A DNA stretch of 64,000 bases from Evansella cellulosilytica DSM 2522 (GTDB lineage: Bacteria > Bacillota > Bacilli > Bacillales > Salisediminibacteriaceae), in contig NC_014829.1 of NCBI RefSeq assembly GCF_000177235.2, positions 2,976,001 through 3,040,000 of the forward strand. The letters are read 5' to 3'. Below the pieces are notes generated by a model. That model did no database searches, was not told the origin of the DNA, and saw nothing but the letters and a program-made list of their open reading frames with translations. Positions 33,348-41,976 of this stretch are shown in pieces (the first letter of the stretch is position 1; each line of letters starts with the position of its first letter). Both the position numbers and the translations under genes were made by a program.

Positions 33348-33632
33348 TTAATTATTCCCCTTTTTTATTCTGAAACTCTTAAACCCTTCTAATTTACTTT
33401 TCTCTTCAATATAAACCGATTTTATTTCTGAAGACTTCGGTCCTACCCTCAATTTATTAATAAAACTATTGACTCCATCTTCACCACCTTCTACATGAAT
33501 TTCAACACTTCCATCTTTGTTATTTTTCACCCACCCTAACACATTGAATTGCATCGCTTTCTTTTTTGTATACCTTCTAAATCCAACACCTTGAACTTTA
33601 CCTTTAACAATGATAATGAAAGCCCTCTTCAT
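33348..33632 (-). CDS. acyP: Acylphosphatase
   Basis: A 94-residue acylphosphatase. The catalytic arginine is in VQGVGFRRY (about 13-21) and the catalytic asparagine in GWVKNNKDGSVEIHVEG (about 33-49). It hydrolyses carboxyl-phosphate bonds of small metabolites in the cytoplasm. The ATG at 33632 has GAGGTGA upstream. It is monocistronic beside the spore-type cluster, with no evident functional tie. Confidence 0.93.
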   Translation of the reverse strand: MKRAFIIIVKGKVQGVGFRRYTKKKAMQFNVLGWVKNNKDGSVEIHVEGGEDGVNSFINKLRVGPKSSEIKSVYIEEKSKLEGFKSFRIKKGNN

Positions 33633-33790
33633 TATGTCACCTCATTTTTGTTCTTCTATTTCTCAAAGAAGAGTTTTGTTAATAATAATACTCCAATGAA
33701 AAGTGATTTGACTCGGTGATTAGTACTAATATAAAAAAATATATTATTGTCTCAATCATAATTAGATGTTTGCATTGCACGAATAGCCGT

Positions 33791-33818
33791 ACCCTCATGA
33801 AATCTAATGCATAGTCTA
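33791..33818 (+). promoter_or_regulatory. Sigma-K-type promoter of the ATP-grasp/racemase operon
   Basis: AC at 33791-33792 and CATAGTCTA at 33810-33818 are separated by 17 bases. This fits the sigma-K consensus AC-N16/17-CATANNNTA at every fixed base, 56 bases upstream of the first ATP-grasp gene. Confidence 0.6.
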
Positions 33819-33873
33819 AAGAAGACAAGATTTGCTTAAGGTTGTTTGATTATCTTGTAAAGGTGTGACTTCA

Positions 33874-34995
33874 TTGAATATTAATCCTTACATCGGTGTT
33901 TTACTAAATCAGAAAACAATTAACAGACTTCTAAAAAAACAAAAATTACTAAAAAAAAATTTAAAAATATACTATTTAGTAGAGCGGAATAAAAATATGA
34001 ATACAAAGCTTTACTTTTTTTCATTAAAAAATATCGATTATTTACAATTAAGAATAAAGGGGACTTTCTACAATTGGAAAAAAGAACGATGGGAACAAAG
34101 GCATTTTCCATTTCCAGATGTTTTTTACAATCGCGTTGCTAAAGGATTAGAGAGTAAGACAACTCATATTATAGTATTTAAAAGAAAGCTGAATGAATTA
34201 AATGTAAAGCAAATAAATCCAAAACATGACTTTAATAAATGGGAATTATATGAAAAACTCTCAAAAGGTAGAAGAGGAAAAATTAAGTTACCAAAAACTG
34301 TTTTATTTCAAGAAAAAGAGAGCCTTAATAACATGCTTAAAAAATATACTTCTGTATACGTAAAAGACGTTAAAGGTAGACGTGGAAAGAGTGTGCTAAA
34401 AATAACAAAGCTTAATAATGGTCAGTTTGAGTGTAAACAATTCACATCTAGAGTCAAAACCATTACGCTGGGTAATTTAGACGAAACACTGCAATATATA
34501 AAAACAATTTTTACAAAGAAAAATTTCATTATTCAGCAAGCAATTCAGTTAGAAACATATAAAGACGCCATTTTTGACATGCGTGCGGAAGTTCAACGAA
34601 ACGGAAAAGGAAAATTGGTTGTTGCCGGCATACCTGTAAGAGTTGCTCATAGCAATTCACCTGTAACAAGCTCTAGAACGAAAACAAATATTTTCCCTTT
34701 CAAACAATTTTTCGTTAATAAACTTGGTTACTCAACAAAACAATACCTCGATTTCAATGAAAAAGTGACGACTTTTCTTGAAAATGTCTATAGGAGCGTA
34801 GAGAAAAAATATGGTAGGTTTGGTGAACTAGGTATTGATTTCGCTTTAGATAAGAAAGGAAACTTATGGTTAATTGAATGTAATGCAACATCCGGTAAAA
34901 GAGCCTTCATACAAGCATATGATGATCAATCGATTCAAAACCTACAAGGTAATGTACTATCTTATGCTAAATGGTTAGTACGCACAAACCATTAA
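33874..34995 (+). CDS. YheC/YheD-type ATP-grasp protein 1
   Basis: A 373-residue protein of the endospore-coat-associated YheC/YheD family. The N-terminal ~100 residues hold the family's FPFPDVFYNR motif. The ATP-grasp region includes FNKWELYEKL (about 128-137), the nucleotide-binding VYVKDVKGRRGKSVLKI (about 165-181), FIIQQAI (about 220), DMRAEVQRNG (about 236) and the metal-binding GIDFALDKKGNLWLIECNA (about 323-341). ATP-grasp enzymes join a carboxylate to an amine or thiol through an acyl phosphate. The natural substrate of this family is not known. TTG 33874 has AAAGGTG eight bases upstream, and GTG 33865 abuts that site. It lies behind a sigma-K-type promoter and heads an operon with a racemase and two relatives. 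Confidence 0.82.
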   Translation: MNINPYIGVLLNQKTINRLLKKQKLLKKNLKIYYLVERNKNMNTKLYFFSLKNIDYLQLRIKGTFYNWKKERWEQRHFPFPDVFYNRVAKGLESKTTHIIVFKRKLNELNVKQINPKHDFNKWELYEKLSKGRRGKIKLPKTVLFQEKESLNNMLKKYTSVYVKDVKGRRGKSVLKITKLNNGQFECKQFTSRVKTITLGNLDETLQYIKTIFTKKNFIIQQAIQLETYKDAIFDMRAEVQRNGKGKLVVAGIPVRVAHSNSPVTSSRTKTNIFPFKQFFVNKLGYSTKQYLDFNEKVTTFLENVYRSVEKKYGRFGELGIDFALDKKGNLWLIECNATSGKRAFIQAYDDQSIQNLQGNVLSYAKWLVRTNH

Positions 34996-35024
34996 TTTAA
35001 GTTAGGAAAATGGAGTTGTTAATA

Positions 35025-35735
35025 ATGAACAAAAACAGCAGAACAATTGGTATATTAGGTGGGATGGGACCAATGGCAACTGTTGATTTATTCAAAAAGA
35101 TAGTAAATGAATCAGGGGCAGAAAGGGATCAAGATCACCATAAAATTATTATATTTAATAATCCTAAAATCCCATCAAGGAGTGAAGCAATATTAAAGGG
35201 GATGAATACCGCTTTTCCACAATTGTTAAAATCAGCTAAAACATTGGAAGCTGCTGGTGCTGATTTTATCATCATCCCATGTCATACTGCCCATTATTGG
35301 TTCAGAGAACTACAAGACCAACTAAATATCCCTATTATTAATATGATAGATAATACTGTAAATTATATAAATAGCTTAACAAAAAATGAATCTCAGAAAG
35401 TTCTTATATTGGCTACTAGAGGAACTATCTATTCAAAAATATTTCAAAATGAATTCATGATAAAAAGAATTCCTTACGTTGTACCGAATAGTGAAGAACA
35501 AGAGATTGTTTCAAAAGCAATTGATTTTACTAAGTCAAACTTAGTTGAAACGAACCCGTATATCAGTAAGTTAAATAACATGATAGATAACTATATCACA
35601 GGTAACCATATAACTTGTATTCTAGCTGGATGTACAGAGATCTCCTTATTACTTCCCTATTTAACTCATAAATGTTCAAAAATAGACTCATCCTTACTAC
35701 TGGCAAAAAGAGCCATAAATGAAGCAAATCAGTGA
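35025..35735 (+). CDS. Aspartate/glutamate racemase family protein
   Basis: A 236-residue PLP-independent racemase. The N-terminal signature is IGILGGMGPMATVDLFKKIV. The two catalytic cysteines are in FIIIPCHTAHYW (about C84) and ILAGCTEISLL (about C203), both preserved. Such enzymes interconvert L- and D-aspartate or glutamate (some act on other amino acids). The ATG at 35025 has GGAG nine bases upstream, and the in-frame ATG at 35010 lies too close to its AGGA. It is placed between two ATP-grasp genes in one operon, which suggests it supplies a D-amino acid to the ligases. That link is inference. Confidence 0.88.
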   Translation: MNKNSRTIGILGGMGPMATVDLFKKIVNESGAERDQDHHKIIIFNNPKIPSRSEAILKGMNTAFPQLLKSAKTLEAAGADFIIIPCHTAHYWFRELQDQLNIPIINMIDNTVNYINSLTKNESQKVLILATRGTIYSKIFQNEFMIKRIPYVVPNSEEQEIVSKAIDFTKSNLVETNPYISKLNNMIDNYITGNHITCILAGCTEISLLLPYLTHKCSKIDSSLLLAKRAINEANQ

Positions 35736-35776
35736 AAATTTCTATTGTATCTATTATATAAAGGAAGGGGATTCAA

Positions 35777-36874
35777 ATGAGCATGGTACAGGCAAGTACG
35801 AAGGAAAATTTCACGAATATTGGCGTATTGGTTAGAAAAAGTGTAAGAAAGAAATTATTAAAGCAAACCCCAACACCAATATTCCATATTATTCAAGAAA
35901 CATCACAAAAAGTAAGAAATATTAATTTGTATATGTTTTCAAAATCTAATATTGACTTTGATAACTCTTCTATTATAGGAGTAGCTTACAATCCATTAAA
36001 AAAAGAATATGAAGAAAAAAAATTCCCTATACCACATGTAATGTATAGAAGAACAAGTGAATTATCAGATTCATTTATTGAAAAGGTTAGAAATAATGGG
36101 ACTAAATTTATAAATTCTCCAAAGGGGTTTAATAATTGGGTAGCATATAATCATTTAAATCAATCCCCAGACTTACAAAAACATTTACCCTTCACTAAAA
36201 TATGCAAAGATGTTGATGAAATTAAAACGATTTTCAACTTTACAAATAAAATCTATGTTAAATCTCTCGTAGGTGGTCGCGGAAAACATGTAATGAAAAT
36301 TAAAAAGATCCCCTTCGAAGGTTATTTTTGTAGTTACTTTAATAGAAAGTTATTTCAATTCCACTATAAACACTACTCTTCTTTAAAAAAACACCTCCTA
36401 TCATTTTATAATGATCATTTTATCATACAGGAAGCTATAGATTTACTCAGTACAGATGATAGACCTATCGATTTACGCGCTGAACTACAAAGAAACGGAA
36501 ATGGCATTGTCACAATAACTGGTATCTCGGCCAGAAGGGGAGAGCAATATTCTCCTATTACAACCCACTCCGATAGCTATTCGTTAGAGGAGTTTTGCAG
36601 AAATAAACTTAACTACTCTGATGACAAACTTATCTCTTTTCACACAAAGGTTTCTAGCTTTTTAAAAGAAATATATGAAGAAATGGAAAAAATTTATGGT
36701 CAATGTGGTGAAATGGGAATTGACTTTGCTCTTGATAGACATGAAAATCTCTTCTTTATAGAATGTAACTCCAGAAGTACAAAGGTTTCATTAAAGAAAG
36801 CATACGGTGAAGAAGTTATAAAGCAGTCTTTTGTTGATTTGTGGAAATATGCTAAATACATTTCCACCAAATAA
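35777..36874 (+). CDS. YheC/YheD-type ATP-grasp protein 2
   Basis: A 365-residue paralogue of the protein encoded at 33874. It shares FPIPHVMYRR in the N-terminal part, FNNWVAYNHL (about 118), KIYVKSLVGGRGKHVMKI (about 158-175), FIIQEAI, DLRAELQRNG (about 232) and the metal-binding GIDFALDRHENLFFIECNS (about 313-331). The ATP-grasp residues look complete. The start at 35777 has AAGGAAGGGG upstream. The 41-base gap after the racemase holds no terminator, so it is co-transcribed. Its substrates are unknown. Confidence 0.82.
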   Translation: MSMVQASTKENFTNIGVLVRKSVRKKLLKQTPTPIFHIIQETSQKVRNINLYMFSKSNIDFDNSSIIGVAYNPLKKEYEEKKFPIPHVMYRRTSELSDSFIEKVRNNGTKFINSPKGFNNWVAYNHLNQSPDLQKHLPFTKICKDVDEIKTIFNFTNKIYVKSLVGGRGKHVMKIKKIPFEGYFCSYFNRKLFQFHYKHYSSLKKHLLSFYNDHFIIQEAIDLLSTDDRPIDLRAELQRNGNGIVTITGISARRGEQYSPITTHSDSYSLEEFCRNKLNYSDDKLISFHTKVSSFLKEIYEEMEKIYGQCGEMGIDFALDRHENLFFIECNSRSTKVSLKKAYGEEVIKQSFVDLWKYAKYISTK

Positions 36875-36908
36875 AGTTATTTTAGGTATTGAAAGGTGTC
36901 GATTTAAT

Positions 36909-38198
36909 ATGTGTAAATTAACTTTAGATAATAATATAAGTAAAAATAACATACACATGAATGGTACTACAAAGCAAAAAATAAGTAGTTCCAAAGTAAC
37001 TCTAAAATATGGAAACTTTTCAAAGGTTTATAAAGTGATAGAAGATAATGCACTTTCAACGGACGAGATAAAAATGAATGGTCAAATTACTAAGCGGCTT
37101 ACGTTCCCCACTATTCCTCTAACTATCATGATTAGAGAAAATTCCATCAATATCGGTCCTGTTATTGGATACTTGACAACAAAGCAGTATTGCAAAGATC
37201 CATCCCTTTTAATTTCCCGTTTTTCTGGTGCTTCAATAGATGGATTAGTTTATATTTTTCACAAAAATTCTGTCAATAAAAAAGAGAAAACAATAAAAGG
37301 TCTATACTTCGATAAAGAAACAAAAACATTTAAAAAAGGGGTTTTTCCATACCCTAGTGTAGTTTACAATCGTTCAAATAGAATTAGAAGCTTATATAGG
37401 CACTTTAAGAAGGAGATTGGAGATAATTTTTTTAACTATCCCTTCCGAATAAACAAATGGAGATTATGGAGGTATATGGAAAACCATACTAGTATAGTCA
37501 AACATTTACCTTATACAGAAAAATACAACAGCTCAGAGCAACTAGATATTTTACTAAATAAGTATAAAAATCTTTATTTAAAACCTACAAACCTATCTAA
37601 GGGAAGAGGGATTTTATATATTCAAAAAAACAAAAGTGGCTATACTGTTACAAATCGTTTTAATAAAACAATTAATATAAAAAATAAATTGGAGTTAGAG
37701 AAATACTTGAACAAGAATATTAAGAGAAAATATATTATACAGGAGGAAATCCCTTTTCAATATAAGGATAATAAAATGGATTTTCGCATTTACATTCAAA
37801 AGGATGAATCGAAAAACTGGAGGTACACTGGTGGTGAAGCAAAAGTTGGTAAAAAAGGAACCATTGTTACAAACTCAAGGTACAGAGAAAAAATATTAAC
37901 AGCGAAGGAAGCTTTGACCAATGTATTCAAAATGAGTGACAATAAAGCAAATAAAAAGTTAAAAGAAATATCAAAACTCTGTATTAGTATGTTAAAGGTA
38001 ATTGAGAATAAAGGTTATACAATAGGGGATTCTGCTATTGACTTAATAATAGACAATAACCAAAATGTGAAAATATTAGAGGTTCAATTAAATTATCGAG
38101 CAGATGCTAAAGCACTCAGAACAGAGGATGAACAAAGAGTATTACCATTTATACTCCCTACTCCATTAAAATACGCAAAAAAGTTAGCAGGTTTTTAG
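36909..38198 (+). CDS. YheC/YheD-type ATP-grasp protein 3, with N-terminal domain
   Basis: A 429-residue member with a longer N-terminal half (about 1-130) before the family motif FPYPSVVYNR. The ATP-grasp part has INKWRLWRYM, LYLKPTNLSKGRGILYI, YIIQEEIPF and DFRIYIQKDE. The metal-binding end differs from its relatives: it reads LEVQLNY where the others have IECNA, IECNS or IEANI, so the usual Asn of the ExN pair is Gln. It may bind metal differently or be catalytically altered. The ATG at 36909 follows AAAGGTG. An earlier in-frame ATG at 36831 lies inside gene 2 and is disfavoured. It is the last gene of the operon before a strong terminator. Confidence 0.8.
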   Translation: MCKLTLDNNISKNNIHMNGTTKQKISSSKVTLKYGNFSKVYKVIEDNALSTDEIKMNGQITKRLTFPTIPLTIMIRENSINIGPVIGYLTTKQYCKDPSLLISRFSGASIDGLVYIFHKNSVNKKEKTIKGLYFDKETKTFKKGVFPYPSVVYNRSNRIRSLYRHFKKEIGDNFFNYPFRINKWRLWRYMENHTSIVKHLPYTEKYNSSEQLDILLNKYKNLYLKPTNLSKGRGILYIQKNKSGYTVTNRFNKTINIKNKLELEKYLNKNIKRKYIIQEEIPFQYKDNKMDFRIYIQKDESKNWRYTGGEAKVGKKGTIVTNSRYREKILTAKEALTNVFKMSDNKANKKLKEISKLCISMLKVIENKGYTIGDSAIDLIIDNNQNVKILEVQLNYRADAKALRTEDEQRVLPFILPTPLKYAKKLAGF

Positions 38199-38210
38199 TA
38201 AGCATCCGAG

Positions 38211-38254
38211 GTTGACTCAAAAGGTGGATTTTAACATTTTGAGTCAACTTTTTT
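38211..38254 (+). terminator. Terminator of the ATP-grasp operon
   Basis: GTTGACTCAAAA pairs perfectly with TTTTGAGTCAAC and is followed by six T residues. The remaining gene-free DNA to 38541 is AT-rich. I see no gene, RNA or clear promoter in it. Confidence 0.92.
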
Positions 38255-38541
38255 GCAATACACAGCTAATGTAACCATTTCAAACTTTCAAGCGTATTCT
38301 CGTGTAGAGATATTCTCATATTTTTCTTCTTGTTCCTGCTTGCTTTCGTATGTACATTACATTCATTTAATCTAGCTGTACGTAAGAAAACATCTTAACA
38401 TTATTGTAAAAATGATCAGGTCCTATAGATATTATCTACTAGGTGTTTAGCACTTTAAACTTATACATAAAATACTATAAAAATATAAGCAGGACCAGAG
38501 TATTCATTTCCCTGATCCATTAATTTAATAATGCTATCATG

Positions 38542-39629
38542 TTATAAGTTTTTCTTCAGACGCTGCTCCTGTTTATGGCTTTCAATAGCAAGCGCAATCA
38601 TTTTATTCACAAGATCCTTATATGGTAAACCACTTACTTCCCATAATTTAGGGTACATACTTAGTTTAGTGAAGCCCGGCAGTGTATTTATTTCGTTAAC
38701 AAAAAGGTTCCCTTCTTTCGTCAAAAAGAAATCAACTCTGGCTACACCATTACATTGTAAGGCTTTAAATGCTTTTATTGCCTCTTTTTTTACTTTCTCT
38801 ACATCATCTCCGTCTAATTCTGCAGGGACTTTTAATTGAACACCACCGGAATTTATATACTTTGCATCATAGGAGTAAAAGGAATCAGTGAACAAAACTT
38901 CACCTGGTAAAGAGGCAATAGGATCTTCATTACCTAATACTGCACATTCTATTTCTCTACCTTTTATTTCTTCCTCAATCACAATTTTATTATCGTAACG
39001 AAAAGCTTCATCGACAGCCATATAAAACTTTTTCTTCTCATAAACTTTACTAATCCCTACAGAAGAACCTTGATTAGCGGGTTTAACAAAAACTGGTGTA
39101 CCCAAGTTCTCTTTCACTTTTTCATAATCTATATTTCCCTTCCTATCTTTTGTATAAGCAAAATATTTACCTATAAATAGTCCCGCTTCACTTAACAACT
39201 TTTTTGAAACTTCTTTATCCATGCTTACAGCAGAACCTAACACACTAGGACCAATAAAAGGTTTTCCCATTAAACGGAGTAAGCCTTGAATGCTCCCATC
39301 CTCGCCATAGGAACCATGTAAAATCGGAAAAATGACATCAATGTTTCCAAGACTTCTTCCATCTGGAGTTGTAAAAAAGCAGTCATGTTCACCAAGTACA
39401 ATATTTACCCTTTGGTCTGAAGGAATCATTTCAATTAGTTTAGGATTGTCCATATTTCGTAGATAATTATTTGGATCTAGTAAATACCACTTCCCATTTT
39501 TGTCTATCCCTATTAAAACCAATTCATATTTATTTTTATCAATCGCTTCTATGATACTTTTTGCTGATTGAAGCGAGATTTGATGTTCAGAAGATTTCCC
39601 ACCAAAAATTATGCCTACTTTTTTTTCAT
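38542..39629 (-). CDS. ddl: D-alanine-D-alanine ligase paralogue, frameshifted near its start
   Basis: About 362 codons if the frame is restored. The body has Ddl motifs: ILHGSYGEDGSIQGLL, the ATP loop KPANQGSSVGISKV, the tyrosine-bearing loop FYSYDAKY and NEINTLPGFTKLSMYP. This fits a D-Ala-D-Ala rather than a VanA-type D-Ala-D-Lac enzyme. A strong GAGGAGAGG leads to ATG 39629. The reading then runs through eight A residues into a TAG, while the expected N-terminus (VGIIFGGKSSEHQISLQ) continues in the -1 frame. The junction A-AAA-AAG is a classical -1 slippery site. The next in-frame codon that could start is TTG 39522. The gene may be made by frameshifting or slippage, be a pseudogene, or reflect a homopolymer sequencing error. 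It pairs with the upstream MurF-like gene. Confidence 0.75.
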
Positions 39630-39658
39630 CGAACCTCTCCTCGTAATATCGTACTATT

Positions 39659-40768
39659 TTATTTTTTCAGACTGTTCCTTGCTATATATTCAGCAGTTCT
39701 ACTCATTTTCATTTTATGTGAACCTTTTATTAAAACAACACAACCTTCATTTAATACTCTTAAAATACCGTAATGTAATTTATCACGATTGGTAGTATGC
39801 AAGATGTTTTTCTCTGGGATACCATTTTCTATAGCTGCAGTTTTCACATAGGATGCATTTTTTCCATATAAAAAAACATGTTTAATTCCCTTCTTGGCTA
39901 AATATGCACCTACCTCTTGGTGCCCTTTCTTTGAGTAATCCCCAAGTTCTAGCATACTTCCTAATACTGCTATTTTTTTCTTTTTATTGCCTAATTCTGC
40001 TAGAACATCTACCGCAGCCTTAACAGATTGCGGGTTTGCATTAAATGTATCATCAATTAATAGTGCACCCTTTGGCTTTGATAGTTTTATAACATTAACT
40101 CTCCTACTAGGAGACTTACAGCTCCTTAATCCTAATTTCATTTCATTAATAGAAAAATTAAGTCTGTCAGCTATTGCAATAGCAAATAAAGCATTTATTA
40201 CATTATGCATACCAAACGCTGGAATAAAGAAGTATACTTTCTTTCCTCTTAAAGTTACTCCAAATATCATTCCATAACTTGTATACTTAATATTAGTAGC
40301 CTGATATTCAGATTTTGATGTAATACCAACTCTAATTAAGTCTCCTTTAAAATTTTTATAATCAAGCAACTTTGAATTTGTGTCATCATTGTTTAACAAG
40401 AGTATTCCTCTAGGATGTATATTTCTTATCATCGCAGATTTTGCTTTTGCAGTTTCTTTAATGCTATTACCTAATTTCCCATAATGTGCGGTACCGACAT
40501 TAGTGATAACCCCAATGTTTGGTTGAATATAATTGAAATGATTACTGGCTCTCCCTAAGCCCATTTCAAGTACAATGGCTTTATGATTACGGTTGAATTG
40601 ACTAACTGCTTGTTTCGTATGCTTTGGTAAATTCATATTCCCCTTTGTTGTCAGTACGTTTTTCCACCTAGTATTGAAGATTGCATTTATAAAACTAGTT
40701 GTAGAAGATTTTCCTGCACTACCTGTAACCCCTACTGCTGGTACCCTTGGTATAATAGGTTTCATCAT
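39659..40768 (-). CDS. MurF-like ligase lacking the N-terminal domain
   Basis: A 369-residue Mur-ligase-family protein. The ATP loop is GVTGSAGKSSTTSF (about 13-26). Central-domain motifs LEMGLGR and NVGTAHYGKLGN follow, then DDTFNANPQSVKAAVDVL (about 230-247) and VLGSMLELGDYSKKGH, both MurF-like. MurF (about 455 residues) adds D-Ala-D-Ala to UDP-MurNAc-tripeptide. Here the N-terminal ~80-residue UDP-substrate domain is missing, so the acceptor is probably not the normal precursor, or is held differently. The ATG at 40768 has GAAGGAGG upstream, so the short form is the real one. It lies 29 bases before the Ddl paralogue and probably uses its dipeptide product. Confidence 0.82.
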   Translation of the reverse strand: MMKPIIPRVPAVGVTGSAGKSSTTSFINAIFNTRWKNVLTTKGNMNLPKHTKQAVSQFNRNHKAIVLEMGLGRASNHFNYIQPNIGVITNVGTAHYGKLGNSIKETAKAKSAMIRNIHPRGILLLNNDDTNSKLLDYKNFKGDLIRVGITSKSEYQATNIKYTSYGMIFGVTLRGKKVYFFIPAFGMHNVINALFAIAIADRLNFSINEMKLGLRSCKSPSRRVNVIKLSKPKGALLIDDTFNANPQSVKAAVDVLAELGNKKKKIAVLGSMLELGDYSKKGHQEVGAYLAKKGIKHVFLYGKNASYVKTAAIENGIPEKNILHTTNRDKLHYGILRVLNEGCVVLIKGSHKMKMSRTAEYIARNSLKK

Positions 40769-40991
40769 GAATCCTCCTTCAATAGTTTATAATTTATTTT
40801 ATTTTTAATTCGAAAGCTTGTGCATTATAAATCCCCTACATATGGAAGAAACAGGCTAACAACTGATGATATTGTTGAAATAAAACGCTCGTTACTTTAC
40901 TCCTGTATCATGTCCTGTTGCCTTTTCCGAAAGGAGTTCAGTATCACTAGCTTCCATTAGCTATGTATATGTTCTTAAAGCTATTATTAAA

Positions 40992-41030
40992 GGGAGACTC
41001 AATAGGTAAAAATCTACCTTTGGGTCTCCC
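40992..41030 (-). terminator. Terminator downstream of the 41-residue peptide gene
   Basis: GGGAGACTC pairs with GGGTCTCCC through wobble, with an inner AGGTA/TACCT stem. It closely resembles the hairpin at 266-306. T residues follow on both strands. Confidence 0.65.
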
Positions 41031-41045
41031 TTTTCTTTCATTTCA

Positions 41046-41171
41046 CTATATACTTTTCTTCTTTTTTACATTCTGGCCGCACCCACAACCACGAATTCGT
41101 TGTTTTTGTTGTGTAGCTGAAGGGCGTAAAATTCTCTTTTTCGTAGATGAACTTCGAATCTTTTTATACAC
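41046..41171 (-). CDS. 41-residue basic peptide with a CGCG motif, candidate sporulation gene
   Basis: A short frame of 41 residues. It is rich in Lys/Arg/Ser, with GCGCGQN at about 28-34 and a KKKKSI end. Support comes from GTG 41171, which has GGGGTG six bases upstream, a sigma-K-like promoter at 41207-41233 giving a leader of about 28 bases, and a terminator behind the stop. I know no family. The composition recalls small basic cysteine-containing spore proteins. It could be a coat component, or conceivably a substrate of the nearby ATP-grasp enzymes, but nothing shows this directly. An ATG seven codons upstream is possible but lacks a ribosome-binding site. Confidence 0.55.
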   Translation of the reverse strand: MYKKIRSSSTKKRILRPSATQQKQRIRGCGCGQNVKKKKSI

Positions 41172-41206
41172 TTTTAACACCCCAAATTTCATATTAATAT
41201 AGTATC

Positions 41207-41233
41207 TAGTTTATGATAGGGGTGTGAAATGGT
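41207..41233 (-). promoter_or_regulatory. Sigma-K-type promoter of the 41-residue peptide gene
   Basis: On the minus strand AC (41233-41232), 16 bases, then CATAAACTA (41215-41207), a full match to AC-N16-CATANNNTA. Confidence 0.5.
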
Positions 41234-41243
41234 TCATCCCATT

Positions 41244-41786
41244 CTATTCTTTATTCTTGATGTTCTTCCCTCTAGCTCTTCTTCTTCTCTTTTGTATTAC
41301 AAAGGAATCATGAAAGATGTTATTCTTAAAATTAACCTCGGAAACGTCTTTTTTAGGTATATGCTTTAAATTATTTCGGAACCATCCGTCATCATCCTCA
41401 TTAATCTTATTCTCTCTTAACGTATCCCTGTTTTCATTTAAAGAATGCGATTGTACGAGTTCTTTTATTTTATGATCCTTATCCTTAACTTCTTCTAAGA
41501 GCATCATTAATTTTTCATCCTTCTCAAATAGTTCTCTTTTTAGTAACTCATACTCCATTCTCAATGACTCCAAATCCGAGTAATACTTTTCATTTAGCTT
41601 TTTACTTTTCTCGAATTGTTTCTGTAGTTCCTTATGTCTAATATTCAATTCTGTTAGCAATACGTGATGATAATTGCCCTCATACTCCTTTACCTTTTGT
41701 TTATATTTTGACATCTCCGACTCCAAATGTAACACACGCTGCTTTAACTGAATAAGTGTGTCTCTCAATTTCCTCTCCACCCCCAT
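41244..41786 (-). CDS. Coiled-coil protein with basic tail, candidate coat protein
   Basis: A 180-residue protein whose first ~115 residues are a long heptad-rich coiled coil (LIQLKQRVLHLESEMSKYKQ to EVKDKDHKIKELVQ). An acidic linker NEDDDGW and a basic C-terminus with KRRRRARGKN follow. I recognise no family. Coiled coils with Arg/Lys-rich tails are common among coat morphogenetic proteins, and the neighbours fit that, but function is unproven. The ATG at 41786 has AGAGG eleven bases upstream. The sigma-K-like promoter of the next small gene begins just past its stop. Confidence 0.7.
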   Translation of the reverse strand: MGVERKLRDTLIQLKQRVLHLESEMSKYKQKVKEYEGNYHHVLLTELNIRHKELQKQFEKSKKLNEKYYSDLESLRMEYELLKRELFEKDEKLMMLLEEVKDKDHKIKELVQSHSLNENRDTLRENKINEDDDGWFRNNLKHIPKKDVSEVNFKNNIFHDSFVIQKRRRRARGKNIKNKE

Positions 41787-41903
41787 GTAAATAATATCCT
41801 CTTACATAAATATGCTTATTTGGAAGTATCATGAGTTTAATTGGTAGTAAGCCTAATTAGCAAAATCTAGAATTATTATGTAATTTCTGGGTAATAAGAC
41901 TAC

Positions 41904-41930
41904 ACAAGCATGATGAGTGTACATAAGATG
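41904..41930 (+). promoter_or_regulatory. Sigma-K-type promoter of the 232-residue protein gene
   Basis: AC (41904-41905), 16 bases, then CATAAGATG (41922-41930), one base away from CATANNNTA. It lies 47 bases upstream of the start codon. Confidence 0.5.
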
Positions 41931-41976
41931 AAGTAGTTCAGTAGAACAACCTAGATTTAAAGAGAGGATGAAAACG

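Noticed and set aside
38542-39522. Ddl as a complete gene starting at TTG 39522
   Set aside because: This start would remove the conserved N-terminal strand and GGKSSEHQISL motif and has no ribosome-binding site. A strong site exists at ATG 39629, so a frameshifted gene is the better reading.
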